Positions 50,180 to 59,551 of a stretch of 64,000 nt of DNA are shown one piece after another. The DNA comes from Chryseobacterium angstadtii (lineage in GTDB: Bacteria > Bacteroidota > Bacteroidia > Flavobacteriales > Weeksellaceae). Where the stretch lies: contig NZ_LFND01000002.1 of NCBI RefSeq assembly GCF_001045465.1, positions 496,001-560,000 of the forward strand, in the 5' to 3' direction. The translations under genes were made by a program, and so were the position numbers. Position 1 is the first letter of the stretch. Each line of letters begins with the position of its first letter. The notes beneath the pieces were generated by a model. The model did no database searches. It was given only the letters and a program-made list of their open reading frames with translations, and had not been told where the DNA came from.

Positions 50180-52618
50180 CTAAAAATCTAATGTAATAGA
50201 TGCTCTTGCTGCAGCTCCCATAATTGGTCTTGCCATTCTGATATTCGTTCCTGCTGTAGTCTGAGATCTTGGATCTCCTTCTGTAATTCCGATGGTGTTA
50301 AAAATATTCGTCCCGTCTACTGCAAAACGTATTTTACCCAACTGATAAGACATTCCCGCTCCTACTTCGGTGAATGAAGGCAGAATATTATCATCTGTAT
50401 TCCCTTCGTTCTGGAAACGTTTTCCGTAATAATTCATGCTTACATAAGCTCTCCACTGCTTCGTAATATTTACGGCCGGAGAAATATTAAAGTAGAATTT
50501 AGGCATTCTTCTTACGGTGTTTCCGTCATAGTCAAAGGTAGTTCCGTCTGCATTCTTTCCTACGAAATCCTTGTATTTCGGACTTTGAATAGTTCCGTTG
50601 AATGTTACTTCAAGAATGTTGTTGAACAGTCTGGTATACCCTTCAATTTCTACCCCAAAGTTGGTGGTATTGGCGAACTTATTCTCAGAAGTTCCGTCTG
50701 AATATACATCAGTAAATGAAAGGTTGTTAAGGGTAGAATAGAAAGGAATAATTCCGATATCGAAAGTACGGGAATAATACTTGTATCCTACTTCCAGCTG
50801 ATTGGTCCCTACTGCTTTAATTGCACTCAGATGTGACATATTGTTATAATACGCCTCTTCGTTAGGAGATCTGAATCCGTGTGAAAAACGGGCGTAAACA
50901 GCATTCTGCTTATTGATTTTATAGTTGGCAGCCGCAGTATAGGAAACCTTATTGATGTCATAATACCAGTACGTGTACTTATTTCCCAACACGGCCATAT
51001 TATCATCAGCGGTAGTTGTGGCAAAGCTGTGCGTACCATCTGTTGTTAATCCTGAATTATTCAGATTTCCGGTAGTGGTATTCACTCCATATCCTTTATA
51101 ATAATCACGGCTGTAACGTATTCCTCCGTTAAAACTAAGAGCATCTGTAATATTATAATCCAGGTTCAGATAAAGATCATTAAGACTTCCCTGGATCTGA
51201 GAATCTCTGATCAGGAATGACATATCTGTAACTCCGTTATAAGTTTTAGAATACCCTACATCTGAAGGGCTCATAGAAGGATTCACTAAATTTAAAAGTT
51301 CCGGTCTGTCTGAAGCTGTGGTCAAAATATTACTCCAGTTCCAGTATTGGTGTGATTTCCAGTTAGATTTATAGAAACCTGCCGTTACATTTCCTTTGTC
51401 GAATTTATAATTGAACTGCAAATCATTCACAAAATTATTCATCTGCTTATCAATAGCCCAGAATCCTAATTTCTGTACATATTGCGGATTCACAATAGAA
51501 CCGCTACCTACAAGAGAATACTGATAGTTGCTCATTCCCATACCGCTGGCAAAGTCAGAAGCCAGTTGAGGAGCTCCTGCCGGGAACATTCCCGTATATT
51601 CCATGTTGATATTGGTGTATCTCGTTTTGTTCAGAACACTGAAGTTATTTCCAAGATCATATTTAAATTCTGCCCCTACCACATCTACTTTGGGATGAAT
51701 TCCGTTCTCAAGATCTCTTTTGAAAAATCCTCCGCCCGCCTGTGGGATATTAAGCTGGCTGATCGCTCTGTAGCTGTAAGTTCCGTAGTTGGCATCAAAA
51801 CCCGGGAATTCTTTCAGATCATTTCCATCCTGCAATAAAGGAATCGGAAGGTAGAATGTATTTCTGTCATCCAGTTTTTTGTAATATATTTTAGCATAAC
51901 CTTTATCGAAGACATATTTAAGATTCATTCTGATCTGTCCTCCGTTATTAGCTCTGAAACCGGTCTTTCTGATTCCGTTATCTGTTCTGTAGAATCCGCC
52001 TACATTAAAGAAAAGTTTATCCTGTACCAAAGCTCCGCCTACGTTCATATCCGTACGCATCAATCCGTAAGTACTGGTTTCAAGCTTGGCCGTTCCTTTA
52101 AAATCATTACTCCCTTCTTTGGAAATAAAGTTGATGAGTCCCCCAGGAGAATTATTCGCATAAATAGAACCTGAACCTCCTCTCAAAGCTTCCAGGCGGC
52201 TTACTGTATTGTCTACACGGAAAAAATTGTCTGCATTGGCAAACTGAAGCGCTCCGTCCTCAAAAACGGGAAGCCCGTCTTCCTGAACCTGCACAAATTC
52301 GTAAGCTCCCGCAGAAGGAATACCTCTTGCAAAAAGGTTGTTTCCTACTTCACCTCCTGAAGTTTCCACAGCAAATCCCGGAACTCTCTGCAAAAGAGCC
52401 GCAGCACTGATAGGGTTCTGTTTCTGAATTTCTTTTGCCGTAAAAGTGGAAATAGCCGTACTGGATTCTATTTTCTTTTTCGGGCCGGAGTTCCCGGTGA
52501 TTACAATCTGATCTATCGAAGATGTTTTGATGGAATCCTGAGGAGTTTCCTGGGCATACGCATTGTTAAAATAAAGCGTAGCGGTGGCAGCCATTAAAAA
52601 TATCGATCTTTTTTTCAT
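50180..52618 (-). CDS. TonB-dependent outer-membrane receptor
   Basis: 812 aa. Signal peptide ending NAYAQ, TonB box region SIDQIVITG, plug domain with ALLQRVPGFAVET and VQVQEDGLPVFEDG, VSRLEALRGGSGSIYANNSPGGLINFIS, then a 22-strand barrel ending ARASITLDF. It resembles FecA/siderophore-type receptors and has no SusC N-terminal extension or SusD partner. It is 20 nt after the trehalase in the same operon, so it may carry trehalose or a trehalose-containing compound; that is inference. Confidence 0.93.
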   Translation of the reverse strand: MKKRSIFLMAATATLYFNNAYAQETPQDSIKTSSIDQIVITGNSGPKKKIESSTAISTFTAKEIQKQNPISAAALLQRVPGFAVETSGGEVGNNLFARGIPSAGAYEFVQVQEDGLPVFEDGALQFANADNFFRVDNTVSRLEALRGGSGSIYANNSPGGLINFISKEGSNDFKGTAKLETSTYGLMRTDMNVGGALVQDKLFFNVGGFYRTDNGIRKTGFRANNGGQIRMNLKYVFDKGYAKIYYKKLDDRNTFYLPIPLLQDGNDLKEFPGFDANYGTYSYRAISQLNIPQAGGGFFKRDLENGIHPKVDVVGAEFKYDLGNNFSVLNKTRYTNINMEYTGMFPAGAPQLASDFASGMGMSNYQYSLVGSGSIVNPQYVQKLGFWAIDKQMNNFVNDLQFNYKFDKGNVTAGFYKSNWKSHQYWNWSNILTTASDRPELLNLVNPSMSPSDVGYSKTYNGVTDMSFLIRDSQIQGSLNDLYLNLDYNITDALSFNGGIRYSRDYYKGYGVNTTTGNLNNSGLTTDGTHSFATTTADDNMAVLGNKYTYWYYDINKVSYTAAANYKINKQNAVYARFSHGFRSPNEEAYYNNMSHLSAIKAVGTNQLEVGYKYYSRTFDIGIIPFYSTLNNLSFTDVYSDGTSENKFANTTNFGVEIEGYTRLFNNILEVTFNGTIQSPKYKDFVGKNADGTTFDYDGNTVRRMPKFYFNISPAVNITKQWRAYVSMNYYGKRFQNEGNTDDNILPSFTEVGAGMSYQLGKIRFAVDGTNIFNTIGITEGDPRSQTTAGTNIRMARPIMGAAARASITLDF

Positions 52619-52638
52619 AGCATATGATTTTTATAGAG

Positions 52639-54117
52639 TTAGTTTTGTTTTAATTTGAGATAGACCCCGTTTGTCCATCCGAATCCATCCTGATTCGGGT
52701 ATTCTCCGCCTCCCGCAATTGTTTCAGTGTCTAACGCGTTGTATTTTTCCATTAATTTTCCGGTATTGCTGTACACCCTTTCCACATTCCCGCACCAGTT
52801 GTTTTTTATTTTTTCGGCAAGCTCGTCAAAGCCGTAATTTTTCATGGCTTTAAAGCCTAACCACTGATAAGGAGCCCATGCATTCGGAAGATCCCATTGC
52901 TGCCCGCTTTTCTTTGTGGTGGTTACAAGACCTCCCTGATAAAGAAATTTTTCTGCGATTATCTTAGCAACAGATCCTGCCTGTTTGCTGTCTGCCAGTC
53001 CTAAAAATAAAGGGTAAAGAGCAGCAATATGTTCAGACGGTGTGTTTTTGTGTTTTTTTAAGTGATAATCTTTATAACATTCAGTGTTTTCATCCCAAAA
53101 GTAAGTGTCGATCATCTGTCTGCGTCTTGCTGCTCTTTGAGTAAAATAATTCTCTTTCTCTGTCAGGTTCAGAAGCGCTGAAGATTGGGCCAGTGTTTTT
53201 TCCAAATGCCATAAAAGGCTGTTCAGATCCACTTCTGCAATATTCAGTGTTTCTATCGTCTGTATATGTTCTCCGTCCGCAAACCATCTGCTGGAAAAAT
53301 CCCAGCCGGATTCGCAGGCACTTCTTATATTTCTGTAAAATTCTTCTCCTGCGTTTTCGCTGTCTTCAATATCAATCAGGTAACTTTCAGGACGCGGTGC
53401 ATTTTCTGCATCATAATAACGGTTCAGAATATCCCCGTTCTTCGTTTTGGCCACTCTTTTCACACAGGAATCATTCTCCAGCCATTCTTCTCCATTCATC
53501 CAGAAAGCATATTCTTTCTCTAAAGTATCGTGATATTGAGTGTATATTTTTTCGTCACGGGTGGTTTCGAAAAGAAGATCCAGCATCAGCGAAAAATAAG
53601 GAGGCTGTGAGCGGCTCAGGAAATGAGTTCTGCTTGCATTCGGAACAAAACCTACATTCTGAATTAAATAGGAACAGTTTTCCACAATATTCTCCATCAT
53701 TTCCGTTCTTCCCGAAACCTGAAGCCCAAGCATAATAAAATAGCTGTCCCAGTAGAAAAACTCATTAAAACGGCCTCCCGGTACAATATAAGGCTTCGGA
53801 AGTTTAAGAAGAGTTCCTTTTTCTTCATAAGCCGTGCGGGTAAGTTCGTCCCAAAGCTTTTCGATGTGCTCATCAATAGGCAGCTGCCCTTCTCTGTGGA
53901 TAGAAATTTTCGCTCCCAGGAAGTCGAAATTGGCCATCACAAAGTCTTTCAGATTAAATCCTTTCTCCTTCTTTTTCTTTTCGTATTCCGCATTGATCTC
54001 CGAAACAGAAAACATGGGAACGGCATCTGTCATCATCTTCTGATCTTCGAAGATTTCCGCTCTCTGCACATCATCAAAAAGAGCCTGGATTTCGTTTATG
54101 TAAAGCTGTTTATTCAT
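52639..54117 (-). CDS. GH37 alpha,alpha-trehalase, cytoplasmic
   Basis: 492 aa without signal peptide, so TreF-like. Signature 1 PGGRFNEFFYWDSYF and signature 2 QWDLPNAWAPYQWLG are present. Catalytic acid Asp273 lies in ESGWDFSSRWF and the base Glu in GGGEYPNQDGFGWTNGV. Hydrolyses trehalose to two glucose. The MFS gene ends 2 nt upstream, so the import and cleavage genes are coupled. Confidence 0.95.
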   Translation of the reverse strand: MNKQLYINEIQALFDDVQRAEIFEDQKMMTDAVPMFSVSEINAEYEKKKKEKGFNLKDFVMANFDFLGAKISIHREGQLPIDEHIEKLWDELTRTAYEEKGTLLKLPKPYIVPGGRFNEFFYWDSYFIMLGLQVSGRTEMMENIVENCSYLIQNVGFVPNASRTHFLSRSQPPYFSLMLDLLFETTRDEKIYTQYHDTLEKEYAFWMNGEEWLENDSCVKRVAKTKNGDILNRYYDAENAPRPESYLIDIEDSENAGEEFYRNIRSACESGWDFSSRWFADGEHIQTIETLNIAEVDLNSLLWHLEKTLAQSSALLNLTEKENYFTQRAARRRQMIDTYFWDENTECYKDYHLKKHKNTPSEHIAALYPLFLGLADSKQAGSVAKIIAEKFLYQGGLVTTTKKSGQQWDLPNAWAPYQWLGFKAMKNYGFDELAEKIKNNWCGNVERVYSNTGKLMEKYNALDTETIAGGGEYPNQDGFGWTNGVYLKLKQN

Positions 54118-54119
54118 TT

Positions 54120-55358
54120 TTATTTCTTAGGATTTATTTTTAATTTATTCATGAAAATGGCTGAAACAATCAGTAATGAAAGCGGTATCAGTGACAGATA
54201 AAATGCCTGCTGCCCGCTGAATTCCTGAAAGACAAACCCCGTGATCATAGAACCTATTGTCCCTCCGATAGCGGAAAAAACCACAATCAGTCCGGACATG
54301 GCACTGTGTAAATATTTCGGGATAGATGCCAGAATTACAGAATTGATACTTGGATAAATCGGTGCCAGCAAACCTCCCATCAAAGGAAATAAATACACGA
54401 CAAGCGGAGCATTCAACCAACCTGTTCCTTCACTGATCTGAATATTGTGAGTTAATGGCAAAACCAAAAGAATACTGGCTGCAAACCCTATTACACAGAA
54501 AGAAACTACATAAATCCAGCTGAATTTCTTGGAGAAAAAACCTGATAAAAATCTTCCCAGTGCAAAAGCGCCGGCCAGAACTGCTCCGGCCTGGATACTC
54601 ATAGAAGTTGGAAGCTTCAAAATTTCTTTATAAAATGTAGGAGTCCATGTCTGGAAACTCTGTTCTACCAACACAAACAGAAAGGCACACAAAAGGAAAA
54701 ACAGTACTTTTTTATAGCTGAAAAGGCTTATGCTGTTTTTCAAATCTCCCAGTAAATCCGTTTTTTCACTTCTGGCCTCGCTTTCATTTAATTTTGAAAA
54801 GAATAAAAACAGAAATGATAATGAAGAAACTGCTCCCAATACCCAATATACATTCAGCCATTGAGTAGATTTCGGATTGTGATCATCTATAAATAAACTG
54901 AAAAGTACATTCCCAGCCAAAACCCCGATCATGAAAAAACCTTCCAGAAATCCCATGAAACTTGAATGTTCTTTATCTGTATTGGTCACAAGGCCAATAG
55001 AAGTGAACACCGAGATCTTGATTAATGCAAAAGAAACTCCTACTACAGCAAACAACAATTTGAAAAACCAGAAATCATTGGCAAAAGGCATTACAAAACA
55101 CATACAGCTTACCAAAGAAAGAGCAATAAGCATAGAGTTTTTGATGCCTATCTTCGGTAGAAATGAAGCGAGGATAAAAGAACATATCGCAATGGGAAGA
55201 TCTTTAAATCCTTCTAAAACACTGGCCGAAGATTTTGAGATTCCAAAGTTTTGCTGTACCTGCAAAATAACCGTTCCCACGGAATTCAAAAGAATCGCGA
55301 AAACAAAATAGTTCAAAAACAATACAGCTTTAATGTTGAAATTTTTCATGGAGATCAT
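54120..55358 (-). CDS. MFS transporter, likely trehalose importer
   Basis: 412 aa with about 12 hydrophobic segments of the major facilitator type, for example LNYFVFAILLNSVGTVILQV, LKDLPIAICSFILASFLPK-like helix 2, and FALGRFLSGFFSKKF at loop 8-9. Alternative ATG at 55349. First gene of the operon with trehalase and TonB receptor, divergent from an AraC regulator. Substrate trehalose is inferred from the cytoplasmic trehalase next to it. Confidence 0.88.
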   Translation of the reverse strand: MISMKNFNIKAVLFLNYFVFAILLNSVGTVILQVQQNFGISKSSASVLEGFKDLPIAICSFILASFLPKIGIKNSMLIALSLVSCMCFVMPFANDFWFFKLLFAVVGVSFALIKISVFTSIGLVTNTDKEHSSFMGFLEGFFMIGVLAGNVLFSLFIDDHNPKSTQWLNVYWVLGAVSSLSFLFLFFSKLNESEARSEKTDLLGDLKNSISLFSYKKVLFFLLCAFLFVLVEQSFQTWTPTFYKEILKLPTSMSIQAGAVLAGAFALGRFLSGFFSKKFSWIYVVSFCVIGFAASILLVLPLTHNIQISEGTGWLNAPLVVYLFPLMGGLLAPIYPSINSVILASIPKYLHSAMSGLIVVFSAIGGTIGSMITGFVFQEFSGQQAFYLSLIPLSLLIVSAIFMNKLKINPKK

Positions 55359-55472
55359 TTCTTGTCGGCTAAGATAGAAGCATTTCGCTTAACATTAATT
55401 TAACACAATAAATCAATATTTGAACTATATTAATATAATTAGTATTTTTATCTAATAAATACGATTAATGAA

Positions 55473-56336
55473 ATGAAAGTTAGTTTTGAGAGAATAATTC
55501 CTAGCGAAAAGAGTTCCTTCCGCACGCTGCACAACAACTCGCCTATCAGCGAATTCAAATGGGAGTATCATTATCATCCCGAAATTGAACTCGTCTGCGT
55601 TATTTCCGGAAACGGAACCCGACACGTGGGCTATCACAAAAGCAATTATACCAATGGCGATCTGGTATTGATCGGGACTAATATCCCGCATTCCGGATTT
55701 GGATTAAATTCTACGGATCCTCATGAAGAAATCGTGCTTCAGTTCAGGGAAGAGATTCTTCAGTTTCCCCAGCAGGAAGTAGAAGCCAGATCCATTAAAA
55801 ATCTTCTGGAGCTTTCGAAATATGGAATTCATTTTCATCACAAGATTAAAAAAGCCATGCTCCCCAAGCTCAAACTGCTCCTGGAATCAGAGGGTTATAA
55901 AAGATATCTGCTTCTGCTTGAAATTTTATTTGAACTTTCAAAATGTAAGGACTACGACCTATTAAACAAGGAAATTATGCCGTATACCATTATCTCGAAA
56001 AATAAAACAAGGCTGGAAAATATTTTCACTTATGTAGAACATCATTATGATAAGGAAATTAATATCGAAGATGTAGCCAAGCTCGCCAATCTTACACTTC
56101 CGGCTTTCTGTAATTTTTTCAAAAAAGCTACGCAGATTACTTTCACGGAATTTGTGAATCGTTACCGTATAAACAAAGCCTGTCTCCTCATGGCTCAGGA
56201 TAAGAGTATTTCAGAATGCAGTTACAGCTGCGGGTTTAATAACGTGACTTATTTTAACCGGATGTTTAAAAAATATACAGAAAAAACTCCTTCTGAATTT
56301 ATTAAGAACTATTCTCATAATAAGGTGAGTGTGTAA
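55473..56336 (+). CDS. AraC-family transcriptional regulator of the trehalose locus
   Basis: 287 aa. N-terminal cupin-like sugar-sensing domain (EFKWEYHYHPEIELVCVI, GTRHVGYHKSNYTNGDLVLIG in parts) and C-terminal double helix-turn-helix (INIEDVAKLANLTLPAFCNFF, INKACLLMAQDKSISECSYSC, YFNRMFKKYTEKTPSEF). Divergent from the MFS-trehalase-TonB operon with 114 nt between starts, so it probably activates it in response to the sugar. Confidence 0.9.
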   Translation: MKVSFERIIPSEKSSFRTLHNNSPISEFKWEYHYHPEIELVCVISGNGTRHVGYHKSNYTNGDLVLIGTNIPHSGFGLNSTDPHEEIVLQFREEILQFPQQEVEARSIKNLLELSKYGIHFHHKIKKAMLPKLKLLLESEGYKRYLLLLEILFELSKCKDYDLLNKEIMPYTIISKNKTRLENIFTYVEHHYDKEINIEDVAKLANLTLPAFCNFFKKATQITFTEFVNRYRINKACLLMAQDKSISECSYSCGFNNVTYFNRMFKKYTEKTPSEFIKNYSHNKVSV

Positions 56337-56462
56337 GCTAAGGTGACCATTTTTTCATCATCTTGGGCAGAGTCGAAGCATCTCTTTAAAATATGATAAA
56401 AAGCTATGGATATTTTTATTTCTCACAGGTTTTGCAGAGTACACGGATGTTGATGCATAAAA

Positions 56463-56489
56463 AAAGCTGCTCTAAAAAAGAACAGCTTT
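56463..56489 (-). terminator. Terminator of the thioredoxin-like gene
   Basis: AAAGCTGCTC / GAACAGCTTT stem with one mismatch and T-run on the reverse strand, 52 nt after the stop. Confidence 0.7.
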
Positions 56490-56540
56490 ATACTTATTAT
56501 ATAGATGAAGGTTAAAAATTTTCAACCACTCATTATATCA

Positions 56541-57095
56541 TTATTTCCATTTGATATTGCATCCCATGCTTGGTCTTTGGATCTCTTCCTGAGACTCACC
56601 CAACAGAAGGTTTTCAAAAGCAATGATCAGATCTTCTCCGGTTACATCTTTATTATTTCCCGGTCTTGAATCATCCATTTGCCCTCTATAGACCAGGTCC
56701 AGCTTATCATCGAAGAAATAGAAATCCGGTGTGCAGGCTGCATCATAAGCTTTGGCTACGGCTTGGCTTTCGTCATACAGATAAGGAAAATCAAATTTTC
56801 TTTCAATCTGGAACTCGATCATTTTTTCCGGAGCATCCGCAGGATATTTTTCTACATCATTGGCATTGATTGCAATGAATTCAATCCCTTTTTCATTATA
56901 ATCTTCATACAGTTCGTTGATTTTATCAATTACATGAAGAACAAACGGACAATGGTTGCACATAAAGATCACCAGTGTTCCTTTCTCACCTTTCAGGTCG
57001 TCCAGAGATTGGATTTCATTTGTTTTTGAAGGGTTTGGAAGCTCGAAAAACGGAGCTTTGGTTCCTAGAGCCAGCATATTGGAGGGAGTATTCAT
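56541..57095 (-). CDS. Thioredoxin-fold AhpC/TSA-type redox protein
   Basis: 184 aa from ATG 57095; the longer frame begins with TTG inside the -7 box. Thioredoxin-like fold with active-site FMCNHCPFV (CxxC) after a strand, then IEFIAINANDVEKYPADAPEKM and TPDFYFFDDKLDLVYRGQ. No signal peptide, so cytoplasmic. Similar proteins are annotated as redoxins with an unusual CNHC motif; substrate unknown. Confidence 0.92.
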   Translation of the reverse strand: MNTPSNMLALGTKAPFFELPNPSKTNEIQSLDDLKGEKGTLVIFMCNHCPFVLHVIDKINELYEDYNEKGIEFIAINANDVEKYPADAPEKMIEFQIERKFDFPYLYDESQAVAKAYDAACTPDFYFFDDKLDLVYRGQMDDSRPGNNKDVTGEDLIIAFENLLLGESQEEIQRPSMGCNIKWK

Positions 57096-57116
57096 ATCCT
57101 TTAATTTCTTTAACCG

Positions 57117-57124
57117 CAAAGATA
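57117..57124 (-). promoter_or_regulatory. -7 box of the thioredoxin-like gene
   Basis: On the reverse strand TATCTTTG, exact TAnnTTTG, about 21 nt before ATG 57095. Confidence 0.5.
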
Positions 57125-57226
57125 AAGTTTCTTTTAATATAAGCCAATCCGGGAATTTATAAACTTGCGTTAAATGTTAATTATCAAATATTATTTGGAA
57201 GATATATCTAAAAGTTTGTAGTTTTG

Positions 57227-57239
57227 CTAACACTGTTAG
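57227..57239 (+). promoter_or_regulatory. TetR operator 1 (CTAACACTGTTAG)
   Basis: Palindrome CTAAC-N3-GTTAG, 10 nt before the tetR ATG. Three near-identical sites lie in the pump promoter region; see 57866, 57980 and 58122. Confidence 0.75.
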
Positions 57240-57249
57240 TAATTAAATC

Positions 57250-57846
57250 ATGGGCTTACATGAACGCCGTCAACGAGAGAAAGAATCCATCCGTGCAAAT
57301 ATTTTGCAGGCGGCTTTCGGTTTGGCTAAAACAGAGGGCTGGGCGTCACTTTCCATGCGTAAGATAGCAGATGCTATTGAATATAGCGCTCCTGTGGTTT
57401 ATGATTATTTTGAAAACAAAGAAGCTATTTTGTATGAAATTTCTATCAATGGCTTTCATTGTCTTCATATAGAATTATTAAAAGCCCAGCAGAAATTTGA
57501 TACTCCGGAAGAGCAGCTTACAGCTATTGTAGATGCATACTGGAACTTTGCTTTTAAAAATAAGGAATACTATCAGCTGATGTTTGGTCTGGGAATGCAA
57601 TGCAGTGGTAAAGGCCAGATGAAGGAAGAATTTTCTTCATTTCAGGACCTTATCTATGAATGTACCTACAATATTATTAAGAAAAACGGATCAAATCCTG
57701 ACAATGCCTGCCATATGTCTCATGCTTTGTTTTCAGCGGTACACGGACTAATCTCCATTATGATGATGCGAAATGCAGATATTCCTTCTACAATGAACAA
57801 AACGACTCTGGATGAAACAGTTTCGGCATTCATTAAGTCTTTGTAA
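57250..57846 (+). CDS. TetR/AcrR-family repressor of the RND efflux operon
   Basis: 198 aa. TetR helix-turn-helix at the N-terminus: IRANILQAAFGLAKTEGWAS, MRKIADAIEYSAPVVYDYFE. The C-terminal ligand domain has the usual helices (FAFKNKEYYQLMFGLGMQC). Sites CTAACACTGTTAG just before it and three more before the pump genes point to autorepression and control of the efflux operon. Confidence 0.93.
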   Translation: MGLHERRQREKESIRANILQAAFGLAKTEGWASLSMRKIADAIEYSAPVVYDYFENKEAILYEISINGFHCLHIELLKAQQKFDTPEEQLTAIVDAYWNFAFKNKEYYQLMFGLGMQCSGKGQMKEEFSSFQDLIYECTYNIIKKNGSNPDNACHMSHALFSAVHGLISIMMMRNADIPSTMNKTTLDETVSAFIKSL

Positions 57847-58208
57847 ATTTTTTTTGAATCAAAAATTAACACCGTTAGGAAAAATAACATTGGATTCAGA
57901 TCCAATTTTCAGTTTAAAAATAAAAAAAGTAACCATGAAAACTATTATTAAAAATTATAGGACACCTTTTACTCTATGATTAACACTGTTAGATAAATTA
58001 ACACATATTTAATACACCTTCATTATATATATCCAACCAACATTAAAAAAACAGACAGCTATTATGAAAATGACGATCTGACGATTGATTAAAAATTCTG
58101 TAATTTTTTTTGAACCAAATATTAACAGCGTTAGGAAAAATAACAGATTTTATTTAAAAGAACACTATTACTTAAATCTAACACTTCATTAAAAAAATTA
58201 AACCAACA
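57847..58208 (+). promoter_or_regulatory. Efflux operon control region with duplicated operator module
   Basis: 362 nt. Holds palindromes TTAACACCGTTAG (57866-57878), TTAACACTGTTAG (57980-57992) and TTAACAGCGTTAG (58122-58134), plus a half site near 57996-58005. The stretch TTTTTTTTGAAYCAAA followed by an operator and GGAAAAATAACA occurs twice (about 57846-57890 and 58103-58143). A 14-codon ORF (57935-57979, MKTIIKNYRTPFTL) lies between the two modules. Confidence 0.7.
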
Positions 58209-59369
58209 ATGAAAATACCTGGAAAAATAAGGTTTATCGTACTTATATCAAGTATTATCCTTTTGCAGAACTGTACCCAAGCAGCAGAAGGTTCCAATGC
58301 AGCACCGTCTGCTCCGGAGCTTCCGGTTTATACCGTGATCACATCTCCAGCGACAACATATCAGGAATTCCCTACCGCACTGGAAGGTAAAAACAATGTA
58401 GAAATCAGAGCTCAGGTAGACGGATACCTGGACAGAATCTATGTAGAAGAAGGAGCTTACGTAAGAGCAGGACAACCCCTGTTTAAAATAGATTCAAGAA
58501 GCTACGGCGAGCAGATGAACATGGCACAGGCGAATCTTCAGGCTGCCAATGCCAATATCGAGAAAGCGAAAGTAGAAGTTGACAGACTTCAGCCACTAGT
58601 TGCTGCGAAAGTAGTTTCCGATGTACAATTAAAAACCGCGAAAGCTAATTATGCAGCCGCTGTTGCCGCTTCGTCACAAGCCAGAGCTTCTGTAGGAAAT
58701 GCAAGAATCAATGTAGGATTCACAACCATTACTGCACCGGTAAGCGGTTATATCGGAAGAATTCCTTACAAAAAAGGAAGTCTGATTTCAAGAACAGATC
58801 CCAATCCATTGACTTTACTCTCTGACATCAGTGAAATTTATGCCTACTTCTCTTTAAGTGAGCTGGATTTTATTGCCTTTCAGAAAAAATATCCGGGAGC
58901 AAGCTTAGAAGAAAAACTGAAGAATATGCCGATGGTAGATCTTGTGATCGCAGACAACAGCATTTATCCTGAAAAAGGAAAGATGAGCATTGTAGACGGG
59001 CAGTTTGATAAAACAACCGGAGCCATCAGTGTCCGTGCCGTTTTTCCAAATGCTCAGGGTGCTTTGAGAACCGGAAATACAGGAAGAGTACGCATGCCTC
59101 AGATGCTTTCCAATGCGTTGGTGATTCCACAGGAGTCTACTTTTGAAATTCAGGATAAAACCTATGTGTATATCTTAGGAAAAGACAACAAAGTAACCAG
59201 CAAACCGGTTAAGATCTCAGGAAAAACCGAAAGCTACTACTTTATTTCTGAAGGGGTTTCTGCCGGAGAAAAAATCGTGTACACCGGAATCGGAAACTTA
59301 AAAGACGGTGCTTCAATTAAGCCTAAGGTGATTTCATCCGACAGCTTGCTGAGAGCCAAACCTTTGTAA
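58209..59369 (+). CDS. RND efflux periplasmic adaptor (AcrA type), lipoprotein
   Basis: 386 aa. Signal ending IILLQNC, so lipidated. Lipoyl halves at about 65-100 (VEIRAQVDGYLDRIYVEEGA) and 165-195 (ITAPVSGYIGRIPYKKG) around a helical hairpin rich in Ala/Lys (MAQANLQAANANIEKAKVEV). Standard HAE-RND adaptor. The pump follows after 182 nt. Confidence 0.94.
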   Translation: MKIPGKIRFIVLISSIILLQNCTQAAEGSNAAPSAPELPVYTVITSPATTYQEFPTALEGKNNVEIRAQVDGYLDRIYVEEGAYVRAGQPLFKIDSRSYGEQMNMAQANLQAANANIEKAKVEVDRLQPLVAAKVVSDVQLKTAKANYAAAVAASSQARASVGNARINVGFTTITAPVSGYIGRIPYKKGSLISRTDPNPLTLLSDISEIYAYFSLSELDFIAFQKKYPGASLEEKLKNMPMVDLVIADNSIYPEKGKMSIVDGQFDKTTGAISVRAVFPNAQGALRTGNTGRVRMPQMLSNALVIPQESTFEIQDKTYVYILGKDNKVTSKPVKISGKTESYYFISEGVSAGEKIVYTGIGNLKDGASIKPKVISSDSLLRAKPL

Positions 59370-59551
59370 GAATTCTGAGTACGAACTATTGATAAGAACG
59401 GTTTAAACTTATTAATTCTGACCACAAAAGTCACAAAAGTTTTTAAACACTTTAGTTTTTTTGGATGAAGATCCGATGGATCAACTAAGAAAATCCAGGT
59501 GTTGTATAATCAGATTGATAAAAGTTTAAGCATCTAAAAAATAAACTTCTT
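59370..59551. repeat. Spacer with dispersed repeat fragment inside the efflux operon
   Basis: Contains GACCACAAAAGTCACAAAAG then TTTTTAAACACTTTAGTTTT (about 59420-59461), a fragment of the repeat family at 20071 and 46676. No gene seen; the adaptor-pump gap is unusually long for one operon. Confidence 0.6.

Noticed and set aside
53193-53735. 180-codon forward frame antisense to trehalase
   Set aside because: Antisense to catalytic motifs of a GH37 enzyme; no support for expression.
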